A DNA stretch of 22,390 nucleotides from CAWDLX01 sp046728155 (GTDB lineage Bacteria > Actinomycetota > Actinomycetes > Mycobacteriales > Micromonosporaceae), in assembly GCA_046728155.1 (NCBI GenBank), contig JBKPDY010000024.1:1-22390 (forward strand), written 5' to 3'. Below the pieces are notes generated by a model. That model made no database searches. It was not told the DNA's origin and saw only the letters and a list, made by a program, of their open reading frames with translations. The translations under genes were made by a program, and so were the position numbers. Below are positions 1 to 5,894 of the stretch, one piece after another (the stretch's first letter is position 1; every line of letters begins with the position of its first letter).

Positions 1-1
1 G

Positions 2-331
2 CTCCGGCAGCACGGTACGGAGCCGGCCTGGACGGGCGAGTATGTCGACACCAAGACAAAGGGTGTCTACCGCTGCCGGGCCTGTGGCGCGCAGCTCTTT
101 TCGTCCGGGACCAAATTCGACTCGCATTGCGGCTGGCCGTCGTTTGACGAGGCGTTGCCGGGGACGATCCGGTACATCGAGGACCGATCGTTCGGAATGG
201 TCCGGACCGAGGTCCGCTGTGCGCGTTGCGACTCGCATCTCGGTCATCGCTTCGACGGGGAACACATGACGCCGAAGAACGCCCGGTACTGCATCAACTC
301 GATCAGCATCACCTTGGAGCCGACGAACTGA
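2..331 (+). CDS. msrB: Peptide-methionine (R)-S-oxide reductase, 5' end cut by window edge
   Basis: This is the C-terminal 109 residues of MsrB, read in frame from base 2 to the TGA at 329-331. MsrB reduces the R epimer of methionine sulfoxide in the cytoplasm, using thioredoxin as electron donor. Visible family marks are two CxxC pairs (CRAC near visible residue 25, and CARC later) that bind structural zinc, the stretch FDSHCGWPSF, the LGHRFDG block, and the RYCIN segment carrying the catalytic cysteine near the C-terminus. The start codon and N-terminus lie outside the window. It converges with a small minus-strand gene across a palindromic hairpin that begins at its own stop codon. In M. 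tuberculosis msrB also lies beside the hemQ-hemG-hemE cluster (from memory), which supports a core location. The assignment is secure. Confidence 0.95.
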   Translation, partial: LRQHGTEPAWTGEYVDTKTKGVYRCRACGAQLFSSGTKFDSHCGWPSFDEALPGTIRYIEDRSFGMVRTEVRCARCDSHLGHRFDGEHMTPKNARYCINSISITLEPTN

Positions 332-348
332 CCGTCGAAGTCGACGGT
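331..348. terminator. Perfect hairpin between convergent genes
   Basis: ACCGTCGA-AG-TCGACGGT is a perfect 8-bp-arm inverted repeat. Its first base is the last base of the msrB stop codon, and it lies 13 bases from the stop of the convergent minus-strand gene. There is no T-tract on either side, so it would be an L-shaped, probably bidirectional actinobacterial terminator. Confidence 0.6.
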
Positions 349-361
349 GAGGGGTGTTCGG

Positions 362-742
362 TTAGGTCGGCGGGACCCAGCCGTACCTGCGTGCCAGCGT
401 TATGGCCGCGTCTATGCGGCTCACGGCGTGATCGCGGGTCGGAGCGCTCTTCGCGCTCCAGACTGCAGCATGCTGAGAGGCCAGGATGCCGTAGAACCAG
501 GCATCGCCGGACATGGCCACGATCTGCATGCGCGGAGAACGGCCGACCGCCTGGGCCCTCGCCAGCTCACGCAGCAGGACCCAGTGGCTGTGACGGGCGT
601 ACGTGGCCCGCGCCTCGAACGCCAACCGGTAGTTCGTCAACAACAAGGCCCCGGACGCGCGCGCAAGCATCGTTGATCGTCGCAGCAGAGCCGCTCGCCA
701 CTCATCGAGAAGGACCTCGCCGCTGAACCAGCGCATTGTCAC
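362..742 (-). CDS. Small hypothetical protein (126 aa), probably cytoplasmic
   Basis: I do not recognise a named family. The 126-residue protein is rich in Ala, Arg and Leu, looks mostly helical, and has no signal peptide, membrane segment or metal-binding motif. Aromatic patches occur at MRWFSGEVLLDEW at the N-terminus, near the middle (ARHSHWVLL), and at GDAWFYGIL and RYGWVPPT at the C-terminus. The GTG at 740-742 is preferred because GGAGG lies 10 bases upstream; the in-frame ATG at 734-736 would be 16 bases from it. A plausible promoter lies about 50 bases upstream. The gene stands alone, converging with msrB on one side and facing away from the toxin-antitoxin island on the other. Coding is supported by codon-position GC bias typical of its neighbours, a good RBS and the shared terminator. 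The function is unknown. Confidence 0.8.
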   Translation of the reverse strand: MTMRWFSGEVLLDEWRAALLRRSTMLARASGALLLTNYRLAFEARATYARHSHWVLLRELARAQAVGRSPRMQIVAMSGDAWFYGILASQHAAVWSAKSAPTRDHAVSRIDAAITLARRYGWVPPT

Positions 743-793
743 CGGGCACCATCCTCCGTCGGACGAGCGGACCGGGCGCGGGTGGACGTGGCC

Positions 794-822
794 AACCTAG
801 GCCGGTGCCGTGAGCGCCGCAA
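794..822 (-). promoter_or_regulatory. Candidate sigma-70-type promoter for the 362-742 gene
   Basis: Read on the minus strand, TTGCGG (822-817), a 17-base spacer and TAGGTT (799-794) fit the actinobacterial housekeeping promoter. Transcription would begin near 787, giving a leader of about 45 bases with the GGAGG RBS. Confidence 0.45.
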
Positions 823-937
823 GTTGTCGTCTACCAGCGGCTTCACCGGGCCCGGCCGGCCACCCAATCGTCGGCGCGGTGCGGACCCCCGTAGCGCGGA
901 CGGAGCGCGGGCCGTCGCTGGACTGACACGGCGTTTA

Positions 938-954
938 TCGTGCCGCTGGCACGA
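938..954. repeat. Inverted repeat upstream of the toxin-antitoxin promoter
   Basis: TCGTGCC-GCT-GGCACGA is a perfect 7-bp-arm inverted repeat with a 3-base loop. It ends 17 bases before the -35 of the candidate promoter at 972-1000. It could be an operator for the antitoxin or a leftover terminator; the sequence does not decide. Confidence 0.4.
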
Positions 955-971
955 CTGTGATGCGTTACGTG

Positions 972-1000
972 TTGTACTGATTTTATAGGCAATTGATACT
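972..1000 (+). promoter_or_regulatory. Candidate promoter of the decayed Fic/Doc operon
   Basis: TTGTAC (972-977), a 17-base spacer and GATACT (995-1000) form a good promoter in a locally AT-rich patch. The overlapping TACTAT (997-1002) is followed by exactly 6 bases and then the ATG at 1009, which also fits leaderless transcription. ATAC (996-999) and GTAT (1007-1010) form a short inverted repeat across the presumed transcription start. A ribbon-helix-helix antitoxin could use it as an operator. Confidence 0.55.
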
Positions 1001-1008
1001 ATTTTGGT

Positions 1009-1226
1009 ATGAGTGCCAGGACCGTTACGACATCGTTGAAGCTGCCCGCCGACATCTACGAGGCGATCAAGGCTGAGGCCGCGCTGACCATAGATCGATC
1101 AATGCCGCGATCGTGGCAGCCCTGAGCGCCCACGTCCGCAATCGGCACCGGGCGCAGTACGTTGCAGCAACCGGGTCCCAGATTGTCGAAAGGCATGGAG
1201 AACTCTTGCGACGGCTCGCGTTGTGA
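1009..1226 (+). pseudogene. Frameshifted ribbon-helix-helix-type antitoxin of a Fic/Doc pair
   Basis: The reading frame opens at the ATG at 1009 with MSARTVTTSLKLPADIYEAI, typical of ribbon-helix-helix DNA-binding antitoxins, but stops at TGA 1123-1125 after 38 codons. Shifting frame near base 1100 restores a natural continuation, NAAIVAALSAHVRNRH, running to LLRRLAL and the TGA at 1224-1226. An intact protein would have about 73 residues. The break lies at GATCGATCAATGCC. One more GATC unit would restore the frame and give the expected DRSINAA, so loss of one unit from a GATC tandem is the simplest explanation (inference). Its stop overlaps the toxin start as GTGA, a sign of an originally coupled operon. 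The promoter looks intact although the gene is broken. As it stands, only the N-terminal DNA-binding half could be made. Confidence 0.75.
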
Positions 1227-1545
1227 CGGGCGAACCCATCGACTACCTGACGGCCGAGGACTTGATTGTTCTGGCCGAAACCATTCTGGGTCATCCGCCA
1301 TTCGTACGATCTGCGCCTGATCGCCTCCGCGCCCCGTCTGTCAAACCACGTGTTGCTCGACTGCGACAAAAGACTGACCTGGCCCGCCGCAGTGACATTC
1401 CTGGCATTCAATGGCGTGCCGATCCCGGATCTGGATGTCGACGCCGCCGAAGCATTCATCTTCGGCGCGCGGCCACCTCACCGACGTGGCTCACATGGAG
1501 GCCAACCTGCTGGGTTGTGCGGCCACTGAACGAGCGCGGACCTGA
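1223..1545 (+). pseudogene. Decayed Fic/Doc-family toxin
   Basis: Doc toxins are Fic-fold enzymes that modify a translation factor and arrest growth. Here the GTG at 1223 opens MTGEPIDYLTAEDLIVLAE, a typical Doc N-terminus. The Doc-like sequence then moves through three frames: frame 1 to about 1311 (HPPFVR), a second frame from about 1312 to 1470 (DLRLIASAP, SNHVLLDCDKRLTW, AVTFLAFNG, DAAEAFIFGA), and a third to TGA 1543-1545 (RGHLTDVAHMEANLLG). Between IASAPRL and SNHVLLD about 25 residues normal for the family (the segment before the Fic helix) are missing. The Fic motif, normally close to NHxLxDGNKRLAW, reads NHVLLDCDKRLTW, so the GN of the anion-binding loop has become CD. At least two frameshifts, a deletion and a changed active site make it a dead toxin. 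The order antitoxin-toxin with a GTGA overlap is standard. Confidence 0.75.
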
Positions 1546-1560
1546 ACACCCCGCAGCATC

Positions 1561-1566
1561 TAGAAT
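1561..1566 (+). promoter_or_regulatory. Leaderless -10 element for the MenA1/MenT1-like pair
   Basis: TAGAAT lies exactly 6 bases before the GTG at 1573, so transcription would start at or next to the start codon. No Shine-Dalgarno sequence is visible and no convincing -35 is seen. Confidence 0.55.
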
Positions 1567-1572
1567 GGATGC

Positions 1573-1779
1573 GTGATCGACGCTAGGGCCGCCGCTCGTT
1601 TTCGTCTTGCCCTGGATATGTACGAATTCGGGGAGCTCGCTGTCCGCTCGCGGTTGCGGCGAGCCCGACCGGACGCGTCAGAAGCCGAAATCGAAGCGGA
1701 AGTCCGGCGTTGGCGTGTATCTCGACCGGGTGCACGGGCTGGTGACGCGGTTGGTCACGTCACGCAGCGGTTCGCGTGA
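1573..1779 (+). CDS. Small antitoxin-like protein, MenA1-like (68 aa)
   Basis: The 68-residue, charged and probably all-helical protein contains RFRLALDMYEFGE, then RSRLRRARPDASEAEIEAEV, RRW and a C-terminal SRPGARAGDAVGH. This pattern resembles small proteins that sit directly upstream of nucleotidyltransferase toxins in actinobacteria. Size and order match, from memory, MenA1 (Rv0078B) of M. tuberculosis, which binds and inhibits MenT1. No DNA-binding domain of the AbiEi type is present, as expected for that subtype. The GTG start is chosen because TAGAAT lies 6 bases upstream and the motif-bearing region begins a few residues in. Its stop overlaps the next start as GTGA (1776-1779), so the two should be translationally coupled. 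Coding is well supported; the antitoxin role is inferred from context and similarity. Confidence 0.8.
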   Translation: MIDARAAARFRLALDMYEFGELAVRSRLRRARPDASEAEIEAEVRRWRVSRPGARAGDAVGHVTQRFA

Positions 1780-2363
1780 ACGTACTCGAGGCAGCGATCA
1801 GACGCGCGGTCGCTGACCTGGCCCGATATCGATGCGCTTGGGCGCTCATCGGCGGCTTCGCGGTCGCCGCCAGGGCTGAGCCGCGTTTCACTCACGACAT
1901 CGATGTGGCGGTCGCTGTCGCAGACGACGCCGGCGCCGAGTCGCTTGTGCGCTGGCTCATTCAGGATGGGTACCGTCCACTGACATCGATCGAGCAGGAT
2001 GACACCGATCGACTCGCGACTGTGCGTCTTGCTTCCGCGGTTGCCGATGGCGATGTGGTCATAGATCTACTCTTCGCAAGTTCCGGTATTGAGATGGAGA
2101 TCGTGAGCGCCGCCCAGCTGATCGAGATCATTCCAGGGCTGACCGTACCGATCGCCACAACGGGTCACCTGATTGCGCTCAAGCTGCTCGCACGCGATGA
2201 CGAGTCCCGCCCTCAAGATCTGGCGGACCTCCGCGCTTTGCTCGCTGTCGCTACCCGAGCTGACGTCGATCTTGCTCGCGAGTCGGTACGGCTCATCACG
2301 GAGCGGGGCTACAGCCGAGGTCGCGATCTCGAAGCAGCGCTGGACGGGTGGACCGCGCAGTGA
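1776..2363 (+). CDS. Nucleotidyltransferase, AbiEii/MenT-type toxin candidate (195 aa)
   Basis: This is a minimal nucleotidyltransferase. Residues 26-27 are the GG of the nucleotide-binding turn, residues 39-43 read THDID with the two metal-binding aspartates D41 and D43, and VVIDLLF supplies a third aspartate at D97. The C-terminal half has HLIALKLLAR (K136) followed by DDESRPQDLADLRALL, the LK-x(n)-RxxDLxDL signature of AbiEii/MenT toxins. Length is close to MenT1 (Rv0078A) as I recall it. MenT enzymes add nucleotides to the 3' acceptor end of tRNA and so block aminoacylation; that activity is known for the mycobacterial family and only inferred here. All key residues appear present, in contrast to the dead toxin just upstream. 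It starts with GTG inside the stop of its small partner. A different nucleotide-transfer substrate is possible. Confidence 0.88.
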   Translation: MNVLEAAIRRAVADLARYRCAWALIGGFAVAARAEPRFTHDIDVAVAVADDAGAESLVRWLIQDGYRPLTSIEQDDTDRLATVRLASAVADGDVVIDLLFASSGIEMEIVSAAQLIEIIPGLTVPIATTGHLIALKLLARDDESRPQDLADLRALLAVATRADVDLARESVRLITERGYSRGRDLEAALDGWTAQ

Positions 2364-2575
2364 GTCCTGGGCACCGCGGACAACGTGGCCTGAGTCAACG
2401 TCGAACGAGCACTGTGCCGTACTGGGTGGCTGGGCCAGCACACTGGGCCTGGACCGCGCCCACGCGGCGATCGAGGCGGCCAGCCGCCCCATCACGCCAA
2501 TCATGACCGAGAATCGCCGACTGATAACGGGAATCTTGCCGACGGAGTGGCCGATCATCGACGCAGTAGCCGGCG

Positions 2576-3277
2576 TTACGGCAAGGCGGCCACGATCTCG
2601 GCGATCGGGCGGCGACGGCCGGTGAAGAAGGGGATCTCCTCCCGGACGTGTCGCCGCGCCCCGGACGCGCGCAGTTCGCGCATCAGGTCGACGATGCGGT
2701 CGAGCTGGTCGGCCTCGAACGCGAGGATCCATTCGTAGTCGCCCAGGGCGAACGACGCGACGGTGTTGGCGCGTACATCGGGGAACCCGCGCGCCATCCG
2801 TCCGTGCTCGGCGAGCAGTTCACGGCGCTCGTCGTCCGGCAGGAGGTACCACTCATACGAGCGCACGAACGGGTACACGCAGAGGTAGCTCCGCGCCTCC
2901 TCACCGGCGAGAAAGGCTGGAATATGGCTCCTGTTGAACTCGGCCGGACGGTGCAGGGCCAGGCTGGACCAGACCGGCGCAAGGCTCGCGCCGAGGGCTG
3001 TGCGGCGGAGTCTTGCGTACGCCTCCTGCAGGACGTCCGCGCTCGGAGCGTGCCACCAGATCATCAGGTCGGCGTCGGCGCGCAGGCCGGACACGTCGTA
3101 CGTCCCCCGTACCACCACATCCTTGGCGCCGATCTGCTCGAACAGATCGTCGACCTCGGCGGCGAGTTCCTCGCGCAGGGCCGCGCCGAGGGGCGTCGCC
3201 ACACGGAACACCGACCACATCGTGTACCGGATGGTTGCGTTGAGCGCCTTGAGCGTCGCCGCGTGTGTGGTACTCAT
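2576..3277 (-). CDS. hemQ: Coproheme decarboxylase (HemQ/ChdC)
   Basis: This 233-residue protein belongs to the chlorite-dismutase-like family. It carries out the last step of the coproporphyrin-dependent pathway, decarboxylating two propionates of coproheme with peroxide to give heme b. Visible marks are the N-terminal NATIRYTMWSVFRV strand, YLCVYPFVRSYEWYLLP, EHGRMARGFPDVRANT and YEWILAFE. Residues H118, Y135 and H158 fall at the distal histidine, radical tyrosine and heme-ligand positions that I recall for actinobacterial ChdC. The ATG at 3275-3277 is preferred because GGGAG lies 10 bases upstream; the ATG at 3286 would be only 1 base from it. The start overlaps the hemG stop as ATGA, so it is the last gene of hemE-hemG-hemQ. 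No ferrochelatase gene lies in the window. Confidence 0.95.
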   Translation of the reverse strand: MSTTHAATLKALNATIRYTMWSVFRVATPLGAALREELAAEVDDLFEQIGAKDVVVRGTYDVSGLRADADLMIWWHAPSADVLQEAYARLRRTALGASLAPVWSSLALHRPAEFNRSHIPAFLAGEEARSYLCVYPFVRSYEWYLLPDDERRELLAEHGRMARGFPDVRANTVASFALGDYEWILAFEADQLDRIVDLMRELRASGARRHVREEIPFFTGRRRPIAEIVAALP

Positions 3278-4638
3278 GTCGCCCATTCTCCCAGACCTCG
3301 CCATACAGCATCGGCGGCCGCCTGTCCCGAGCGGACACACGCCGCGATCCCGACCCCGTCGTACGCCGCTCCGGCCACGGCCAACGTCGCCGGCAGGGCC
3401 GACCGGATCCGCGCCACCCGGTCGACATGACCAACGCCGTACTGCGGCAGCCCCCCGCCCCAGCGGTAGACCGCGCTCGCCACCGGCTCCGGCAGCGCCC
3501 CGCCCAGCAGTACCGCAAGTTCGGCGCGGGCCAGCGCCGTCAGCGCCAGATCGTCGCGCTGGAGAAGGTGCTCCTCCCCGTGGCGGCCGATCGACGCTCG
3601 GATCAGCGCCGGTCCACTCCGGACTGTCCACTTCGTACCGAATATTGTCGCCGCCTTCACGGCGTAGCCTTCGCAGGCCGGTACGAGGAATCCGGTGAGC
3701 GCGGGCAGCGGGGTACCGGGTGGCAGAGCAAGCGTTACCAAGGCGATGCTTGCGTACTCGAGTGCGCTGACCTCGGTGCTGTCGAGCAGGCGGCCGGCCG
3801 GCGCGGCCGGCACGGCCAGCACGACCGCGTCGGCCTCCACCTGCTCGGCGTCCCTTGCGGAGCTGACCGTGAGTACCCAGCGTTTGCCCGTACGCGCAAG
3901 CCTGCGCACGGTCGTGTTGAGCCGGACTCCGGCTCCGGCCTGACGTGCGATCCGCTCGACCAGAGTGGACAGTCCACCCCGGACGCTCGCGAAGACCGGC
4001 TGGCCGGCCGGGCGCGCGGCAGCCGCCAGGGCCGCGGTCACCGCGCGGGAAAGGGTGTGCTCCCGCTGGGCCGTCCCGTGCAAGCCCGGCATCGTCGCCG
4101 CCAGGGAGAGTCGGTCCGGCCGGCCGGCGTAGACCCCGCCGAGCATCGGGTCGACGAGCCGATCGACGACCTGGTCGCCGTAGCGGGCCCGTACCAGTGC
4201 GCCGACCGCGATGTCCTCGCCCGGGGCGAGCAGTGGTTGTCCATTGTCGACATCCTGGCCGGTCGCTCGGGCAATGCCGTCCGACGTGGCTGGGTCGGCC
4301 GGCACTCCGAGGAGTGTGCCGGTGGGTATCGGACGCAGCGCGCCGCCGATGGCGATCGCCGCCGGGACCGCGGCCGGATGGACGACCCGGTCGGCGAGCC
4401 CGAGACAGCGGACCAGCAGCAGGACCGCCGAGTCGGCACCGTCCTCGCGGATAAGGAACGTCTCGGCGCCGGTCTCCACGGTCTGTCCCGCGAGTGTCCC
4501 GGTGTTGATCTTCCCGCCCAGGCGGGCGGAGCGCTCCAGCAGCATGACATCGAGCTTGTCGCCGCCGAGCGTCCGCAGCCGGTGGGCGGCCGCGAGCCCG
4601 GCCACACCTCCTCCGACGACCACGACCCTCACAACCAT
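3274..4638 (-). CDS. hemG: Coproporphyrinogen/protoporphyrinogen III oxidase (HemG/HemY, CgoX)
   Basis: This is a 454-residue FAD-dependent oxidase. The N-terminal dinucleotide-binding motif is VVGGGVAGLAAAHRL, followed by LERSARLGGKINT and the ETGAETFLIR substrate/FAD region. The middle has GGVYAGRPDRLSL and SVRGGLSTLVERIA, and the C-terminus has the FAD-closing AGAAYDGVGIAACVRSG. In actinobacteria this enzyme oxidises coproporphyrinogen III to coproporphyrin III, the substrate of the ferrochelatase that precedes HemQ. The start at ATG 4636-4638 puts the GGG motif at the usual distance, but no strong RBS is visible. An 88-base gap with a possible stem separates it from hemE upstream, and it overlaps hemQ by ATGA downstream. 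Genome annotations call it hemG or hemY. Confidence 0.95.
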   Translation of the reverse strand: MVVRVVVVGGGVAGLAAAHRLRTLGGDKLDVMLLERSARLGGKINTGTLAGQTVETGAETFLIREDGADSAVLLLVRCLGLADRVVHPAAVPAAIAIGGALRPIPTGTLLGVPADPATSDGIARATGQDVDNGQPLLAPGEDIAVGALVRARYGDQVVDRLVDPMLGGVYAGRPDRLSLAATMPGLHGTAQREHTLSRAVTAALAAAARPAGQPVFASVRGGLSTLVERIARQAGAGVRLNTTVRRLARTGKRWVLTVSSARDAEQVEADAVVLAVPAAPAGRLLDSTEVSALEYASIALVTLALPPGTPLPALTGFLVPACEGYAVKAATIFGTKWTVRSGPALIRASIGRHGEEHLLQRDDLALTALARAELAVLLGGALPEPVASAVYRWGGGLPQYGVGHVDRVARIRSALPATLAVAGAAYDGVGIAACVRSGQAAADAVWRGLGEWAT

Positions 4639-4654
4639 CAGTCTGCCCGAGTCG

Positions 4655-4692
4655 TGGAAGTCCGCCGGTGCCAGGACAACGCGAGACTTCCA
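4655..4692. repeat. Inverted repeat in the hemE-hemG intercistronic gap
   Basis: TGGAAGTC (4655-4662) and GACTTCCA (4685-4692) are perfect 8-bp inverted arms 22 bases apart. The hemG start codon lies 17 bases beyond. In the operon transcript this could form a stem close to the weak hemG ribosome-binding region, or mark an internal processing or regulator site. Confidence 0.35.
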
Positions 4693-4726
4693 TCACCCCA
4701 GGGCCGTCGAGCGGGCAGCAAACACC

Positions 4727-5761
4727 TCAGCGGGCCGACACCTCGTGCACCAGGGCCACCACGCGGGTCAGCACGTCGGGATCGGTCTCCGGCAGGACAC
4801 CGTGGCCGAGGTTGAAGACGTGGCCGGGGGCGGCCGATCCCTCGCGGAGGATCCGGCGTACCTCGGCCTCGACGATCGGCCACGGCGCGAGAAGCGTCAC
4901 CGGGTCGAGGTTGCCCTGCACCGCGTACGCCGGTCCGAGTCGGGCCGACGCAACGTCCAACGGGGTCCGCCAGTCGACGCCGACCACGTCGGCGCCCGCA
5001 TCACCCATGGCGCTGAGCAACTCGCCGGTCCCGACTCCGAAGTGGACGCGGGGTACGGCCGGAGACTCGAGGGCGAGGGCGCCGAGGACGGCCGCGGAGT
5101 GGGGAAGGACGAAGGACCGGTAATCCGCGTCGGAGAGTGCTCCTGCCCACGAGTCGAACAGCTGCACGGCACTCACTCCGGCGGCTACCTGAACGCGCAG
5201 GAACTCGAGTGTGATCTGGGCCAGACGCTCGCACAGCGCATGCCATACGTCGGGCGCGGCGCGCATCAGCGTCTTCGTCTTCACGTACGTGCGGGAAGGT
5301 CCGCCCTCGACGAGGTAGGACGCGAGGGTGAACGGTGCGCCGGCGAAGCCGATCAGGGGTGTCGGACCCAGCTCCGAGACGAGCAGCCGAACCGCCTCGG
5401 ACACGAAGCTTACGTCGTCGGGGTCGAGGGGCCGGAGCGCCGCCACGTCCTCGGGCGTGGCGACCGGCTTGGCTATGACCGGGCCGACCCCGCCGCGGAT
5501 GTCCACGTCGACGCCCGCGGCTGCCAACGGCACGACAATGTCGGAGAAGAGGATCGCGGCGTCGACCACATGGCGCCGTACCGGCTGCATGGTCAGCTCA
5601 CACACCAGTTCAGGCGAGCGGCAGGCGGTCAGCATCGGGATGTCGGCGCGAAGCGCACGGTACTCGGGCAACGACCGGCCGGCCTGGCGCATGAACCAGA
5701 CCGGGGTAACCGGGACAGGCTCGCGCTTGCACGCCCGAACCAGGACGGAGTCGCCAGTCAT
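4727..5761 (-). CDS. hemE: Uroporphyrinogen III decarboxylase
   Basis: HemE removes four carboxyl groups from uroporphyrinogen III to give coproporphyrinogen III in the cytoplasm. The 344-residue length is normal. The first family signature, PVWFMRQAGRSLPEYR, lies near residues 20-35; LFSDIVVPLAAAG follows with the catalytic aspartate. The second signature, GFAGAPFTLASYLVEGG, is intact, as are QLFDSWAG and the C-terminal FNLGHGVLPETDPD. The ATG at 5759-5761 is the first possible start, because an in-frame TGA lies 15 bases upstream. No clear Shine-Dalgarno is present. It heads the minus-strand heme operon hemE-hemG-hemQ and is divergent from the DUF3000 gene across 133 bases. GTCACG (5773-5778) and CGTGAC (5795-5800) form a short inverted repeat just upstream that might be an operator, though this is weak. 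Confidence 0.96.
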   Translation of the reverse strand: MTGDSVLVRACKREPVPVTPVWFMRQAGRSLPEYRALRADIPMLTACRSPELVCELTMQPVRRHVVDAAILFSDIVVPLAAAGVDVDIRGGVGPVIAKPVATPEDVAALRPLDPDDVSFVSEAVRLLVSELGPTPLIGFAGAPFTLASYLVEGGPSRTYVKTKTLMRAAPDVWHALCERLAQITLEFLRVQVAAGVSAVQLFDSWAGALSDADYRSFVLPHSAAVLGALALESPAVPRVHFGVGTGELLSAMGDAGADVVGVDWRTPLDVASARLGPAYAVQGNLDPVTLLAPWPIVEAEVRRILREGSAAPGHVFNLGHGVLPETDPDVLTRVVALVHEVSAR

Positions 5762-5882
5762 CGAGGTATCGTGTCACGCCGTCCGACGCCATGACGTGAC
5801 CAGTCTGACAATCCGTACACATGCCGCCCCGGACGTCGCCACCGGCCGGCGTGCCTTCCGCCCCGCATGCCGGCCAGCACCA

Positions 5883-5888
5883 TAGGCT
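5883..5888 (+). promoter_or_regulatory. Leaderless -10 element for the DUF3000 gene
   Basis: TAGGCT lies exactly 6 bases before the GTG at 5895, and no Shine-Dalgarno is visible. This is the pattern expected for a leaderless actinobacterial transcript. No clear -35 is seen. Confidence 0.5.
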
Positions 5889-5894
5889 CAGGCG

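Noticed and set aside
743..1008. Possible small plus-strand gene in the gap before the toxin-antitoxin island
   Set aside because: The only open frame (about 782-988) has low-complexity Arg-rich sequence and no RBS. The gap is better explained by a promoter, an inverted repeat and the AT-rich control region.
2360..2506. A 48-residue frame starting with GTG inside the nucleotidyltransferase stop (GTGA overlap), as a possible third gene of the toxin module
   Set aside because: Arg/Pro-rich composition typical of an out-of-frame reading in GC-rich DNA, no recognisable motif, and no other sign of coding. The 212-base gap 2364-2575 otherwise shows only a minor GCTGG-G-CCAGC inverted repeat.
2576..4696. 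A very long minus-strand frame joining an Arg/Gly-rich 5' part to the HemQ sequence
   Set aside because: The first two thirds is an out-of-frame reading of hemG. Only the part from 3277 on is HemQ, which has its own RBS and start.
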